From NCBI GenBank assembly GCA_002697225.1, contig NZUQ01000039.1:8282-18305 (forward strand): 10,024 nucleotides of DNA. The letters are read 5' to 3'. The stretch comes from Candidatus Poribacteria bacterium. GTDB taxonomy: Bacteria > Poribacteria > WGA-4E > UBA9662. Shown piece after piece: positions 1-6,133 of the stretch (positions are counted from its first letter, which is position 1; every line of letters begins with the position of its first letter). The translations under genes and the position numbers were made by a program. Below the pieces are notes generated by a model. The model was not told the DNA's origin. It did no database searches and saw only the letters and a program-made list of their open reading frames with translations.

Positions 1-2
1 TG

Positions 3-488
3 GGAGAAGGTCAGTTTAAAGCCATCATAATTGATCCGAATCAGCAATCTATCGTTCAAACTGGAGATAGAATCGACATTAGTGTCTTTGATCGGGAAGG
101 AACGCTTGTGTCAGAAACGTTTGTCATATATGTTAATCAACAAGATATTGTTAAAGCATATCGAGTTTTACGTTTGAAACCAAGGCTTATTCCAAACCGG
201 ACGAGACTGCTCCCAAATTATCCAAATCCTTCTAATCCTGAAACTTGGATTCCTTTTGAAATCAACCAAGATAGCGAGGTCTCGATAACCATTTATGATA
301 TTTCGGGTACACCCGTTAGAACAATTAGAGTTGGTTATGTAGAAGCTGGAAGTTATATAAGCCAATCAAGAGCTATCTATTGGGAAGGGAAAACTGATAC
401 TGGAGGAAGGATTTCCAGTGGTATATATTTCTACACACTGAGGATGGATACGTCCATATGCACACGGAAAATGATTGTTTTAAAGTAG
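3..488 (+). CDS. C-terminal part of a secreted/surface protein with a Poribacteria-type T9SS-like sorting tail (5' end outside window)
   Basis: The frame is open to the left edge, so this is the last 161 residues of a longer protein. A GTG at 108 is not the start, because coding sequence clearly continues upstream of it. Residues 1-60 are beta-rich and look like the end of an Ig-like or cohesin-like domain. The tail starts at about residue 69 with LLPNYPNPSNPETWIPF, then strands such as SITIYDISG and AIYWEGKTDTGGRISSGIYFY, and ends RKMIVLK. This is the FlgD-like Ig fold of type IX secretion C-terminal sorting domains in the form common in Poribacteria. The usual Phe of NPFNP is Ser here. The family knowledge implies export across the outer membrane and surface attachment or release. 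The function of the missing N-terminal part cannot be told. The stop is TAG, and a strong hairpin follows about 120 bases later. Confidence 0.85.
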   Translation, partial: GEGQFKAIIIDPNQQSIVQTGDRIDISVFDREGTLVSETFVIYVNQQDIVKAYRVLRLKPRLIPNRTRLLPNYPNPSNPETWIPFEINQDSEVSITIYDISGTPVRTIRVGYVEAGSYISQSRAIYWEGKTDTGGRISSGIYFYTLRMDTSICTRKMIVLK

Positions 489-604
489 GTTGGATAGCAT
501 GAAGAATATTGATGAATGCCAAGCAAGGTGATATCTTCAGCGAGAAGATTAGGTTTCAGCCTAAGTTGCTGTTAGAAACAGAAAGAGTAGTATATAATGA
601 GATA

Positions 605-643
605 ATGATAAGTGCAAGCTTGAAAAATGCTTGCACTTATTAT
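605..643 (+). terminator. Strong hairpin downstream of the secreted-protein gene, terminator-like without a clean U-tract
   Basis: A perfect 12-bp inverted repeat (608-619 with 629-640, arm ATAAGTGCAAGC) flanks a 9-base A-rich loop. It extends by a G-U and two A-U pairs to 605-643. It lies about 120 bases after the stop at 488 and before the next gene at 1127. The following sequence is TATGTCTG, not a T-run, so it may act as an mRNA 3' stabiliser or imperfect terminator rather than a classic intrinsic terminator. Confidence 0.5.
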
Positions 644-795
644 GTCTGTAATGGCCTAATCAACGGATGGTTTGGTATGGAATGCACTGTCTTGCTTAAG
701 AAAATCAAGTTTCATCTTCTATCAGCCAAAATGGATACTAGGTTATTCAGTCTATGAAATTTTTATGGTTGTATGTTAGTTAGAGTTTATGCCTT

Positions 796-893
796 AGTGT
801 ATCAAAAATACACTCGAGCTAGTTGGCATAATTGCCATATGCGTTCGTCAGAATCTGACAGGAATTGAAAAGTTGAGAGAGACAAAAACTGTC
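796..893. repeat. Cluster of four short perfect inverted repeats (possible structured RNA)
   Basis: In order: AGTGTAT at 796-802 pairs with 808-814 (loop CAAAA). TGGCA at 824-828 pairs with 833-837 (loop TAAT). GTCAG at 847-851 pairs with 855-859 (loop AAT). GACA at 881-884 pairs with 890-893 (loop AAAAC). The arms are unrelated in sequence, so this is not one repeat family. The first stem is clearly above chance; the last is weak on its own. Orientation and function are unknown. Confidence 0.35.
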
Positions 894-1126
894 GACAAGA
901 AACCTTTGAATTTGATAAAGTGTTAATCGATGATAAATAGACGTGAGTATTACCTCCTATTGGAGATAAATTGGAAACAAAAGCAATTAACAATGTAATT
1001 TCAGAATGAGTTTTGGAGGCGTTTGAATTGGAATAAGCAAGATTGGAAGTAATTAAGTGCTAAGGATGAAGCTAATTATCACTTGATATTGTAACTCAAT
1101 AAATTACTAATAAGGCAATAGAAAAA

Positions 1127-1726
1127 ATGAAAACTTACGTCTTTATAGACATTGACACCCAAATTGATTTTATTCATGATTTGGGTAATCTTGCTGTGCC
1201 TGGTGCGGAGGCACTCCGTGACAATCTAAAGGCTCTGACAGATTTCGCTTTGGCGAATAAAATTAAGATTATTGCTTCTACTGATGCACATCCACCGGAT
1301 GATTCAGAGTTTGAGATTTTTCCATCTCATTGCGTAGTTGGTACTGATGGTCAACTGAAGATTGAAGAGACAACTGTTGAAAACAACAGTGTGATTAAAA
1401 ACGAAGCTGAAGCTGCGGATTTGGTTGGTCAGGTTTCAGGTTTCGATCAGGTTCTACTGGAGAAGCAGACCTTTGACGTTTTCACAAATCTACATACCGA
1501 AGCAGTTATAGATTCACTGCAAGCGGAAGAATATGTGGTTTACGGCGTGGCAACTGACTACTGTGTGAAAGCGGCAGTACTTGGGTTGCTGGAGCGTGGA
1601 TGCAAGGTTACCGTAGTTGAAGACGCTATTGCTCCGGTGGAGGAACAAACAGGTGAAGAATCGCTGACATTGATGCGAGAAGAAGGGGCTATCTTCAAGA
1701 GTACTGTCGAGATTATTGGTAGTTAA
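1127..1726 (+). CDS. Isochorismatase-fold cysteine hydrolase, probable nicotinamidase
   Basis: The 199-residue length is usual for PncA-type enzymes. The family triad is visible: Asp10 in DTQIDF (nicotinamidase DxQxDF), Lys113 in LLEKQTFDVF, and nucleophile Cys146 in GVATDYCVKAA, including the cis-peptide stretch before it. The metal site of nicotinamidases is partly kept: Asp53 and His55 in STDAHPPDD and His68 in FPSHC. The third His, usually in 'DH', is Asp59 here. Known reaction of the family: nicotinamide plus water to nicotinate plus ammonia, in cytosolic NAD salvage. Related members hydrolyse isochorismate, ureido-acids or other amides, so pncA is likely but not certain. The ATG is preceded by TAAGG at 1111-1115, a weak ribosome binding site with 11-base spacing. 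The gene stands alone, with 638 bases before it and about 550 after it. Confidence 0.8.
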   Translation: MKTYVFIDIDTQIDFIHDLGNLAVPGAEALRDNLKALTDFALANKIKIIASTDAHPPDDSEFEIFPSHCVVGTDGQLKIEETTVENNSVIKNEAEAADLVGQVSGFDQVLLEKQTFDVFTNLHTEAVIDSLQAEEYVVYGVATDYCVKAAVLGLLERGCKVTVVEDAIAPVEEQTGEESLTLMREEGAIFKSTVEIIGS

Positions 1727-2127
1727 TATTTGTCATTGTCTGAAGTAAACTAATTGGTGAAGTCTATCCTTCGAAGGTGGGTGAAAAGCTAACCGAAGTG
1801 GTGTTGACTGCAAAAGTTGGTGGGATGGTTTTGTGCTAGTGGTCAGTCTAAAGCCAAACGGGTATGGTTTGTTTTATATGGTGGTTATGTTTGAGAATGT
1901 TTCCAGAATTGGTGTGATGGTGATTCATTTAAGACGCGAGACAGATTAGACGGAGTCGATTTTTCAAAGAGGAGAATAGTAGCTGGGCACCCGCTGAGTT
2001 TGAGTGTTTGAGTAGGTCAATCGAGGAAGATACGTTTGAAAGACGCTAATAGTTGTGAGTGTGGAACGCTGGAAGATCTAGTGCTATCTTGAACTGGTTT
2101 CCCTGTTGAGGTTGTTATTGTTGGATG

Positions 2128-2148
2128 TATTAAGTGAATTACTTAATA
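2128..2148. promoter_or_regulatory. Operator-like inverted repeat upstream of the zinc dehydrogenase
   Basis: TATTAAGT at 2128-2135 and ACTTAATA at 2141-2148 form a perfect 8-bp dyad around GAATT. The dyad ends 130 bases before the chosen ATG at 2279. It is AT-rich with no T-run, so a protein-binding dyad is more likely than a terminator. No regulator gene is nearby to pair it with. Confidence 0.3.
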
Positions 2149-2268
2149 GTACAGTTTATGGTTGTTGATAATTTCGTTTGATTGTGTTAGGTGGGTAAAA
2201 TCACTTACGTTGGAAGTAGTATGATAAATAAATTATTGAAGATAGATTCTAAAGAATTCAGTGGAAAT

Positions 2269-2273
2269 GGGAG
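2269..2273 (+). promoter_or_regulatory. Ribosome binding site that places the dehydrogenase start at 2279
   Basis: GGGAG sits 5 bases before the ATG at 2279. Two upstream in-frame starts (GTG 2261, ATG 2267) have no comparable site. The GGGAG would lie inside the coding region if either were used. Confidence 0.65.
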
Positions 2274-2278
2274 TTGTT

Positions 2279-3370
2279 ATGCAAGCTGCTGTTTTATTTG
2301 AGCCTGGTAAGCCATTGGAAGTGGAGGATCTTGATCTCGCTCCTCCTCAGGAAAATGAGGTTGTCGTTGGGATGGTCGCTAGTGGTGTTTGCCACAGTTG
2401 CCTGCACACTGCAGATGGGAGTTGGACTGGTTTCCCCATGCCGATTGTTTTAGGAGATGAAGGTGCTGGAGTGGTTGAGGACGTAGGTTCTGGTGTGAAA
2501 CATCTGAAACCTGGAGATCACGTCATTTTGTCGTGGTCTCCGACCTGTGGCCAGTGCCATTATTGTGTAACAGGTCGCTCGCAACTTTGCGAGCGGACGG
2601 TGCCTATACTTGGTGGATTGTTTGATGGTACGACGAGAATGTCATTGAGGGGGCAGCCTATCTATCACTATGGTCATGTAGCTTCTTATGCGTCCCACTC
2701 GGTTGTTCCTGCTTCATGTGCTATTCCAATCCGAAGTGATATGGATCTTAGAAAAGCGGCCTTAATAGGGTGTTCGGTGATGACTGGAGTTGGTGCTGTT
2801 TTAAATACAGCACAAGTGCCTGCGGGGGCGAGCATGGTTGTTTTCGGAGTTGGTGGTATTGGATTGAACTGTATTCAGGGCGGTGCGCTCATGGCCGCGC
2901 ACCCGATCATTGCCGTTGACGTTAACAAGGATAAGTTCGACTACGCGAAGCAGCTTGGTGCTACGCATTGTGTGGATGCTTCAGAGGACGATCCAGTGGA
3001 AGCGATCATGGATCTCACTAGGCGAGGAGCCGACTACGCATTTGTCGCCGTCGGTGTGGCAGATGTGATCAAGCAGGCTTGGGAGTGTTTGGCACCTGCG
3101 GGAACTAGTGTTCTGATTGGCCTGCCACCAACAGGGGCTACTGTGACGTTTGATGCAGAGATACTACAATCGGATGAAAAAGTTATGCGAGGTTGCAAAT
3201 ATGGAAGCGCTCGGACCCGCGAAGACTTTCCTCGTTTAGTCGAACTGTACATGGCGGGAAAGTTGAAGATCGATGAATTGATTACTCGCGAATATACTAT
3301 CGACGAGTCGAACGAAGCGTTTCGAGCGCTGGCAGCTGGAGAACTGGCACGGGGAATGATTGTCTTTTAA
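2279..3370 (+). CDS. Zinc-type medium-chain alcohol dehydrogenase with an altered catalytic zinc site
   Basis: The protein has 363 residues counted from ATG 2279, chosen by its GGGAG site. The N-terminal GroES-like domain has a complete structural-zinc loop, Cys90, Cys93, Cys96 and Cys104 (CGQCHYC...C). The Rossmann domain has GVGGIG at 190-195 and Asp214 at the end of the next strand, which favours NAD over NADP. The overall pattern fits the class III/AdhC-like branch (COG1062). The catalytic zinc site is unusual. Cys38 (GVCHSC) and Cys165 (IGCSVMTG) are kept, but the ligand His of 'GHE' is Asp60 (LGDEGAG), and the Asp that normally follows 'CHT/CHS' is Cys41. The family oxidises alcohols or reduces aldehydes; the substrate here cannot be read off. 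The last residues, ARGMIVF, match the usual family end, so the gene is complete. Confidence 0.85.
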   Translation: MQAAVLFEPGKPLEVEDLDLAPPQENEVVVGMVASGVCHSCLHTADGSWTGFPMPIVLGDEGAGVVEDVGSGVKHLKPGDHVILSWSPTCGQCHYCVTGRSQLCERTVPILGGLFDGTTRMSLRGQPIYHYGHVASYASHSVVPASCAIPIRSDMDLRKAALIGCSVMTGVGAVLNTAQVPAGASMVVFGVGGIGLNCIQGGALMAAHPIIAVDVNKDKFDYAKQLGATHCVDASEDDPVEAIMDLTRRGADYAFVAVGVADVIKQAWECLAPAGTSVLIGLPPTGATVTFDAEILQSDEKVMRGCKYGSARTREDFPRLVELYMAGKLKIDELITREYTIDESNEAFRALAAGELARGMIVF

Positions 3371-3766
3371 TACGGCTAAGAGTTTCTCTGACAACTCCAC
3401 TTACTTTTTTTATGTTTGGTTGATTTGGGATATCGGTAGTTTGCTGAGGGGTTTCAGATTTCTACGCTTATAATACTAGCAACCTAATTTCCTTATTTTT
3501 CGTTTCAGGACAAATTACGGAGAAAAGATATAAAATCATGGTGTGCAAACCGTTGTATTGGAGTGTTTGACTGTCTCATTTGGTTATGGGTTAGTCTTTG
3601 CTAGGTTTTGTGGCTTTTTTAGACAGGGGATAGAATTTGTAATATTGGATATGGAGCCTTCAACGGGGTTTCTGCTGAAGTAATCAGTTGCATCTTAGAG
3701 TTGGTTGCAAGCAGGGAATAATTGTCTAGACCTTCTAGATTTATATGGAAGATGATGAGGATGATT
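3371..3766. other. 396-base convergent intergenic region, no gene recognised
   Basis: It lies between the 3' ends of two dehydrogenase genes, where terminators are expected, but none is textbook. A short AGAG-TTT-CTCT stem at 3379-3389 is followed by a T-run at 3404-3411. A TCTAGA-CCT-TCTAGA repeat (3725-3739) can fold but lacks a T-run on the minus strand. CTGTCT at 3571-3576 and AGACAG at 3621-3626 form a wide dyad. A TATAAT at 3469-3474 and a ten-codon frame at 3538-3570 are not enough for a gene. Confidence 0.45.
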
Positions 3767-4822
3767 CTAGTCAGAATTATTCTCCCATGTGAAGATGACT
3801 TTCCCCGTTTTTCCGGAGTCAAAGAGTTTGAACGCTTCAGGCCCTTGCTCAATGCAGAAACGGTGTGTAATCAGCTTTTCTAAGGGGAGATCCTTTTTTA
3901 ACACGAAGTCGACGAATTCGTCATGTAGCCCAATGTTGTAAATCCACGATCCCATTAGCGTCAACTGTTTCATTATCATCATTCGCAAAGTATCCACTTG
4001 GAAGGATTCCCCGACGCCTACAATGGCTAGGCGGGCGCCTTTTCCTGCACATGCCAACATAGTCTCCTGAGCCTGTGGGTTTCCCGAATAGTCTGCTCCT
4101 GTATTCACGCCTTTGCCTCCAGTAAAATCTTGTATGACCTTCAGAGGATCATCTTGAGTGGCGTCAATTGTCTCTATTGCCCCAAACTGCTTTGCTAGTT
4201 CTAGTCGCTCGGGTATAAGGTCTATACCAATAACTTGTGCGCCTCGCGCCGTTGCAAACATCGTAGCACAAAGTCCTACTGGGCCCAGACCGAAGATTGC
4301 CATTGTGTCCTTCCCAGAGGGGGCCAGCCGATTGATGGATTGATAGGCTGTTCCACCAGCACAGGAAAGTACAGCAGCCCTTTCAAAACTCAATGCGTCT
4401 GGAAGTCCCAAGCAATTCCGCTCTGGTACGAGGGTGAAATCCGCGGCTGAACCATTGTGGACGGAACCATAACCTGTGCGATTGGGACAGAACATCACAT
4501 CTCCATTTCGACAGAACCCGCAGCGTTCACAACCAACATGCTGATATACTGTGACGCGGTCCCCTGGCTTTACAGCCATTACGTGTGATCCTACTGCTTC
4601 GACAATCCCACACGGCTCGTGCCCAGTTATGGTATCTGATGAACCATTGAAGGACTGTCGAAAGGCGACTAAATCGGTCCAACTTTTGCGGTAGAAATGC
4701 ATATCAGTTCCACATATCGATGAAACTTTCATTCTGACTAGGACCTGCCCAGGTCCTGGATCTGGTGTCGAGAATTCCCTGACCTCTGCTTTGCGGTTAC
4801 CTAAGAACACAACTCCTCTCAT
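3767..4822 (-). CDS. Zinc-dependent medium-chain dehydrogenase, threonine/sorbitol dehydrogenase type
   Basis: The 351 residues are full length for the family. Catalytic zinc ligands are Cys37 (SSICGTD) and His68 with Glu69 (TGHEPCG). The third position is Cys154 (AVLSCAGGTAY), where sorbitol dehydrogenases have Glu. Structural zinc cysteines are 98, 101, 104 and 112 (GCERCGFC...FC). The Rossmann motif GLGPVG is at 178-183 and Asp201 follows the next strand, pointing to NAD. Likely reaction: NAD-linked oxidation of a polyol or hydroxy-amino acid; the substrate is not resolved. The start is supported by AGAGAGG (complement of 4829-4835) about 6 bases before the ATG. It is convergent with the other dehydrogenase (2279-3370) but distant from it in sequence; that paralogue has the altered zinc site while this one looks catalytically normal. 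Confidence 0.87.
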   Translation of the reverse strand: MRGVVFLGNRKAEVREFSTPDPGPGQVLVRMKVSSICGTDMHFYRKSWTDLVAFRQSFNGSSDTITGHEPCGIVEAVGSHVMAVKPGDRVTVYQHVGCERCGFCRNGDVMFCPNRTGYGSVHNGSAADFTLVPERNCLGLPDALSFERAAVLSCAGGTAYQSINRLAPSGKDTMAIFGLGPVGLCATMFATARGAQVIGIDLIPERLELAKQFGAIETIDATQDDPLKVIQDFTGGKGVNTGADYSGNPQAQETMLACAGKGARLAIVGVGESFQVDTLRMMIMKQLTLMGSWIYNIGLHDEFVDFVLKKDLPLEKLITHRFCIEQGPEAFKLFDSGKTGKVIFTWENNSD

Positions 4823-4853
4823 ATTGTTCCTCTCTGGATTGACTGAGATTTTT

Positions 4854-4874
4854 ATTATAATTAACCTAAAGGTT
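4854..4874 (-). promoter_or_regulatory. Candidate promoter and adjoining dyad for the 3767-4822 dehydrogenase
   Basis: On the minus strand a TATAAT (complement of 4854-4859) lies about 32 bases before the ATG. Four bases further upstream is a dyad, AACCT-AA-AGGTT, at 4863-4874, which would sit in the spacer between -10 and -35. No good -35 hexamer is visible, so an activator or an extended element would be needed. A repressor dyad there is plausible but not shown. Confidence 0.35.
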
Positions 4875-4929
4875 GCTTAGTGCCGCATTATATTGGGATT
4901 GGGTCTGCGTTTTTCATACCTTATTAGCA

Positions 4930-4946
4930 TGTGTTTTATAAACACA
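4930..4946. promoter_or_regulatory. Perfect 7-bp dyad, operator-like
   Basis: TGTGTTT at 4930-4936 and AAACACA at 4940-4946 flank TAT. The dyad lies 108 bases upstream of the minus-strand dehydrogenase start. The shape is that of a dimeric regulator site, but it matches no consensus I can name with confidence. Confidence 0.3.
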
Positions 4947-5071
4947 AAGTAGGGGATTTGATGTAGGTTATCTTCCTAACTCAAAATTGTTTTATTCTAC
5001 TGTGTTGTGGCAAGCTTTTCCAGCAATGATAATTAAGAGAGTGTCATAGTACCATAAAGAATATGATATAG

Positions 5072-5212
5072 AAAATAATAACTGATAAATGTCAAAAGTG
5101 TGGAAGTTCCAACATTGTTGGAAACGAGGTCAAACTATCTGGTAATGCTTAATATCATGGTAAAGGTAGGGAAGATCATCGAGTTTTGAAGCAAAAAAAT
5201 CTAAATAATTAA
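5072..5212 (+). pseudogene. Remnant of a small zinc-ribbon protein gene
   Basis: One frame, open from 5072, reads KNITDKCQKCGSSNIVGN, then EVKLSGNA before TAA at 5150. The CxxCGSxNIVG pattern is the first knuckle of many small bacterial zinc-ribbon proteins. No ATG, GTG or TTG precedes it in frame, since TAG at 5069 closes the frame. If the TAA at 5150 is read through, the frame continues 19 codons (YHGKGREDHRVLKQK...) to TAA at 5210. No second CxxC is seen. A decayed gene fits these facts best; a chance match is possible because the stretch is short. Part of it (5107-5123) is also a 7-bp dyad. Confidence 0.3.
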
Positions 5213-5331
5213 CGAGAAACAATTTCCACGGTCTATTGAGAATGTTTTAGTTTCAAGGGGTAGATTGGAAATCCAGGTTATGGAATGAGCTTTTAGGAGG
5301 ATTACATCTCCCTATTGGAGAGTGCTAATTG

Positions 5332-5340
5332 TGGTATAAT
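5332..5340 (+). promoter_or_regulatory. Extended -10 promoter of the kinase-like gene
   Basis: TG-G-TATAAT is a perfect TGnTATAAT extended -10 element. The -35 region is poor (CTATTG at 5312-5317 with 17-base spacing), as is usual for extended -10 promoters. Expected transcription start is near 5347, giving a leader of about 42 bases. The leader includes AAGGA at 5375-5379, 9 bases before the ATG. Confidence 0.55.
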
Positions 5341-5388
5341 CTGAAATATTGAGGCAATCGAAAAAACGTTTAAAAAGGAATCGAGACT

Positions 5389-6105
5389 ATGCGGTGCATT
5401 TTTGTAGGAATTGAATATGTTGGGAAATCGACGTTGATAAAATTGCTTCAGGCTTACTATCAACGTTTTAAACTTAACACTCATCTCGATGATCATTTCA
5501 CTATTCCGGATGCGAGCTTAAGCCCGGCTTCACGAGATGTGCTAGTGGATTTACCTGATGATATTAAGGAACGTATGCAACGTATGCAAATCCAATATCA
5601 TGTAGAAGTAATCAAGAACTATCCTAATACCTTGATTGCTGGATGGCATATCGAAGAAGCGATTTATTCAGCTATGTATGGGGCTGATTCTGGAAGTTCT
5701 TATTATGGGAACTACCACTATGGTTTTCAGCGGCTTTACGAGTCGCAGGTTCTGGAAGCGCGTCTGCCGGATGTGGTTCTTATTCATATGACAGCCAGTG
5801 ATGCTGTCATATCTGATCGGATGCAATCTTCCCCACATCAGTACCAGATTATTCAGGAAGAGGATATTTCGGAAATCAAGCAACGTTTTGAAGAGGAAGT
5901 CAATAAGTCACTTTTTACTCAAAAAGGGCGAAGAATTGTATTGGATACAACGGATAAGTCCCCTCAAGAATCTTTAGATGAATTGCTAGAGCAAACCGAA
6001 CCTTTGATTACAATTGGGGAATTGGCCATTAGGTCTCTGCCTCTACCTGATGGGGATTATCGAATTGAATACAAAAATGGTGTTCGTCAGATGGTATCCG
6101 TTTGA
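5389..6105 (+). CDS. P-loop kinase-like protein resembling deoxynucleoside/thymidylate kinases
   Basis: The protein has 238 residues. Walker A is GIEYVGKST at 7-15, right at the N-terminus as in dNK and thymidylate kinase folds. Residues 81-94 (TLIAGWHIEEAIYS) sit where the kinases have the 'DRY..S' substrate strand, but the Asp-Arg is replaced by Gly-Trp. Residues 128-136 (DVVLIHMTA) match the beta strand before the lid, and 143-160 (DRMQSSPHQYQIIQEEDI) look like the lid and the helix after it. A roughly 30-residue C-terminal extension (GELAIRSLPLPDGDYRIEY) is not part of that fold. Phosphoryl transfer to a nucleoside or other small molecule is likely; the substrate is unknown. A good extended -10 and AAGGA support the ATG. 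It converges on the dehydratase gene with 28 bases between stops. The CDS contains a perfect 10-bp hairpin at 5786-5812. Confidence 0.7.
   Translation: MRCIFVGIEYVGKSTLIKLLQAYYQRFKLNTHLDDHFTIPDASLSPASRDVLVDLPDDIKERMQRMQIQYHVEVIKNYPNTLIAGWHIEEAIYSAMYGADSGSSYYGNYHYGFQRLYESQVLEARLPDVVLIHMTASDAVISDRMQSSPHQYQIIQEEDISEIKQRFEEEVNKSLFTQKGRRIVLDTTDKSPQESLDELLEQTEPLITIGELAIRSLPLPDGDYRIEYKNGVRQMVSV
5786..5812 (+). repeat. Perfect 10-bp inverted repeat inside the kinase-like CDS
   Basis: ATATGACAGC at 5786-5795 pairs with GCTGTCATAT at 5803-5812 around a 7-base loop. It encodes HMTASDAVI. No T-run follows, so it is not an intrinsic terminator. It may be a chance result of the codons or a local mRNA structure. 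Confidence 0.45.
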
Positions 6106-6133
6106 TGGAAGTTAGTGTGACAGCTGGGTGTTT

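Larger units (their letters stand above)
489..1126. other. 638-base intergenic region with a terminator-like hairpin and a cluster of small hairpins
   Basis: I find no recognisable protein in either strand; open frames at 509-757 (+) and 802-993 (-) have no family resemblance. Besides the hairpin at 605-643, the stretch 796-893 holds four consecutive short perfect inverted repeats. A CTCC-TATT-GGAG mini-hairpin at 954-965 resembles one near 5310. A weak promoter candidate for the downstream hydrolase is TTGATA at 1083-1088, a 16-base spacer, and TACTAA at 1105-1110. It would give a leader of only about 10 bases. Confidence 0.5.
1727..2278. other. 552-base intergenic region upstream of the zinc dehydrogenase
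   Basis: No convincing gene is present. A 31-codon open stretch at about 1742-1834 (starting SKLIGEVYPSKVGEKLTEV) lacks a start and resembles nothing I know. The visible structures are a 10-bp palindrome CCTTCGAAGG at 1768-1777 and an 8-bp inverted repeat at 2128-2148. I see no clear terminator after the hydrolase. The last 10 bases hold the ribosome binding site of the next gene. Confidence 0.5.
4823..5388. other. 566-base divergent regulatory region
   Basis: It separates the dehydrogenase (-) from the kinase-like gene (+). Contents: a candidate minus-strand promoter at 4854-4874, a 7-bp dyad at 4930-4946, a zinc-ribbon-like broken reading frame at 5072-5212, a TCTCC/GGAGA hairpin at 5307-5321, and an extended -10 promoter at 5332-5340. 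The rest shows nothing I can support. Confidence 0.5.

Noticed and set aside
108..488. A 126-residue gene starting at GTG 108
   Set aside because: The same frame is open to the left edge with protein-like sequence, so the gene starts outside the window.
509..757. An 82-codon plus-strand open frame
   Set aside because: It runs across the 605-643 hairpin, has no ribosome binding site of note, and resembles no known family.
802..993. A 63-codon minus-strand open frame
   Set aside because: No family resemblance; it is made up largely of the reverse of the small-hairpin cluster.
1742..1834. A 31-codon open stretch after the hydrolase
   Set aside because: No start codon or ribosome binding site and no family resemblance; too short to call a remnant.
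3469..3570. TATAAT followed by a ten-codon frame (MVCKPLYWSV)
   Set aside because: No -35, GGAG is 15 bases from the ATG, and the peptide has no support beyond being open.
3725..3739. TCTAGA-CCT-TCTAGA as terminator of the minus-strand dehydrogenase
   Set aside because: The stem is short with a 3-base loop and no T-run follows on the minus strand.
3619..3852. A 77-codon minus-strand frame overlapping the dehydrogenase 3' end
   Set aside because: It overlaps real coding sequence in another frame, and the unique part looks random.
5572..5589. Tandem CGTATGCAA repeat in the kinase-like gene
   Set aside because: Only two 9-base units encoding RMQRMQ; in frame and compatible with an ordinary helix.
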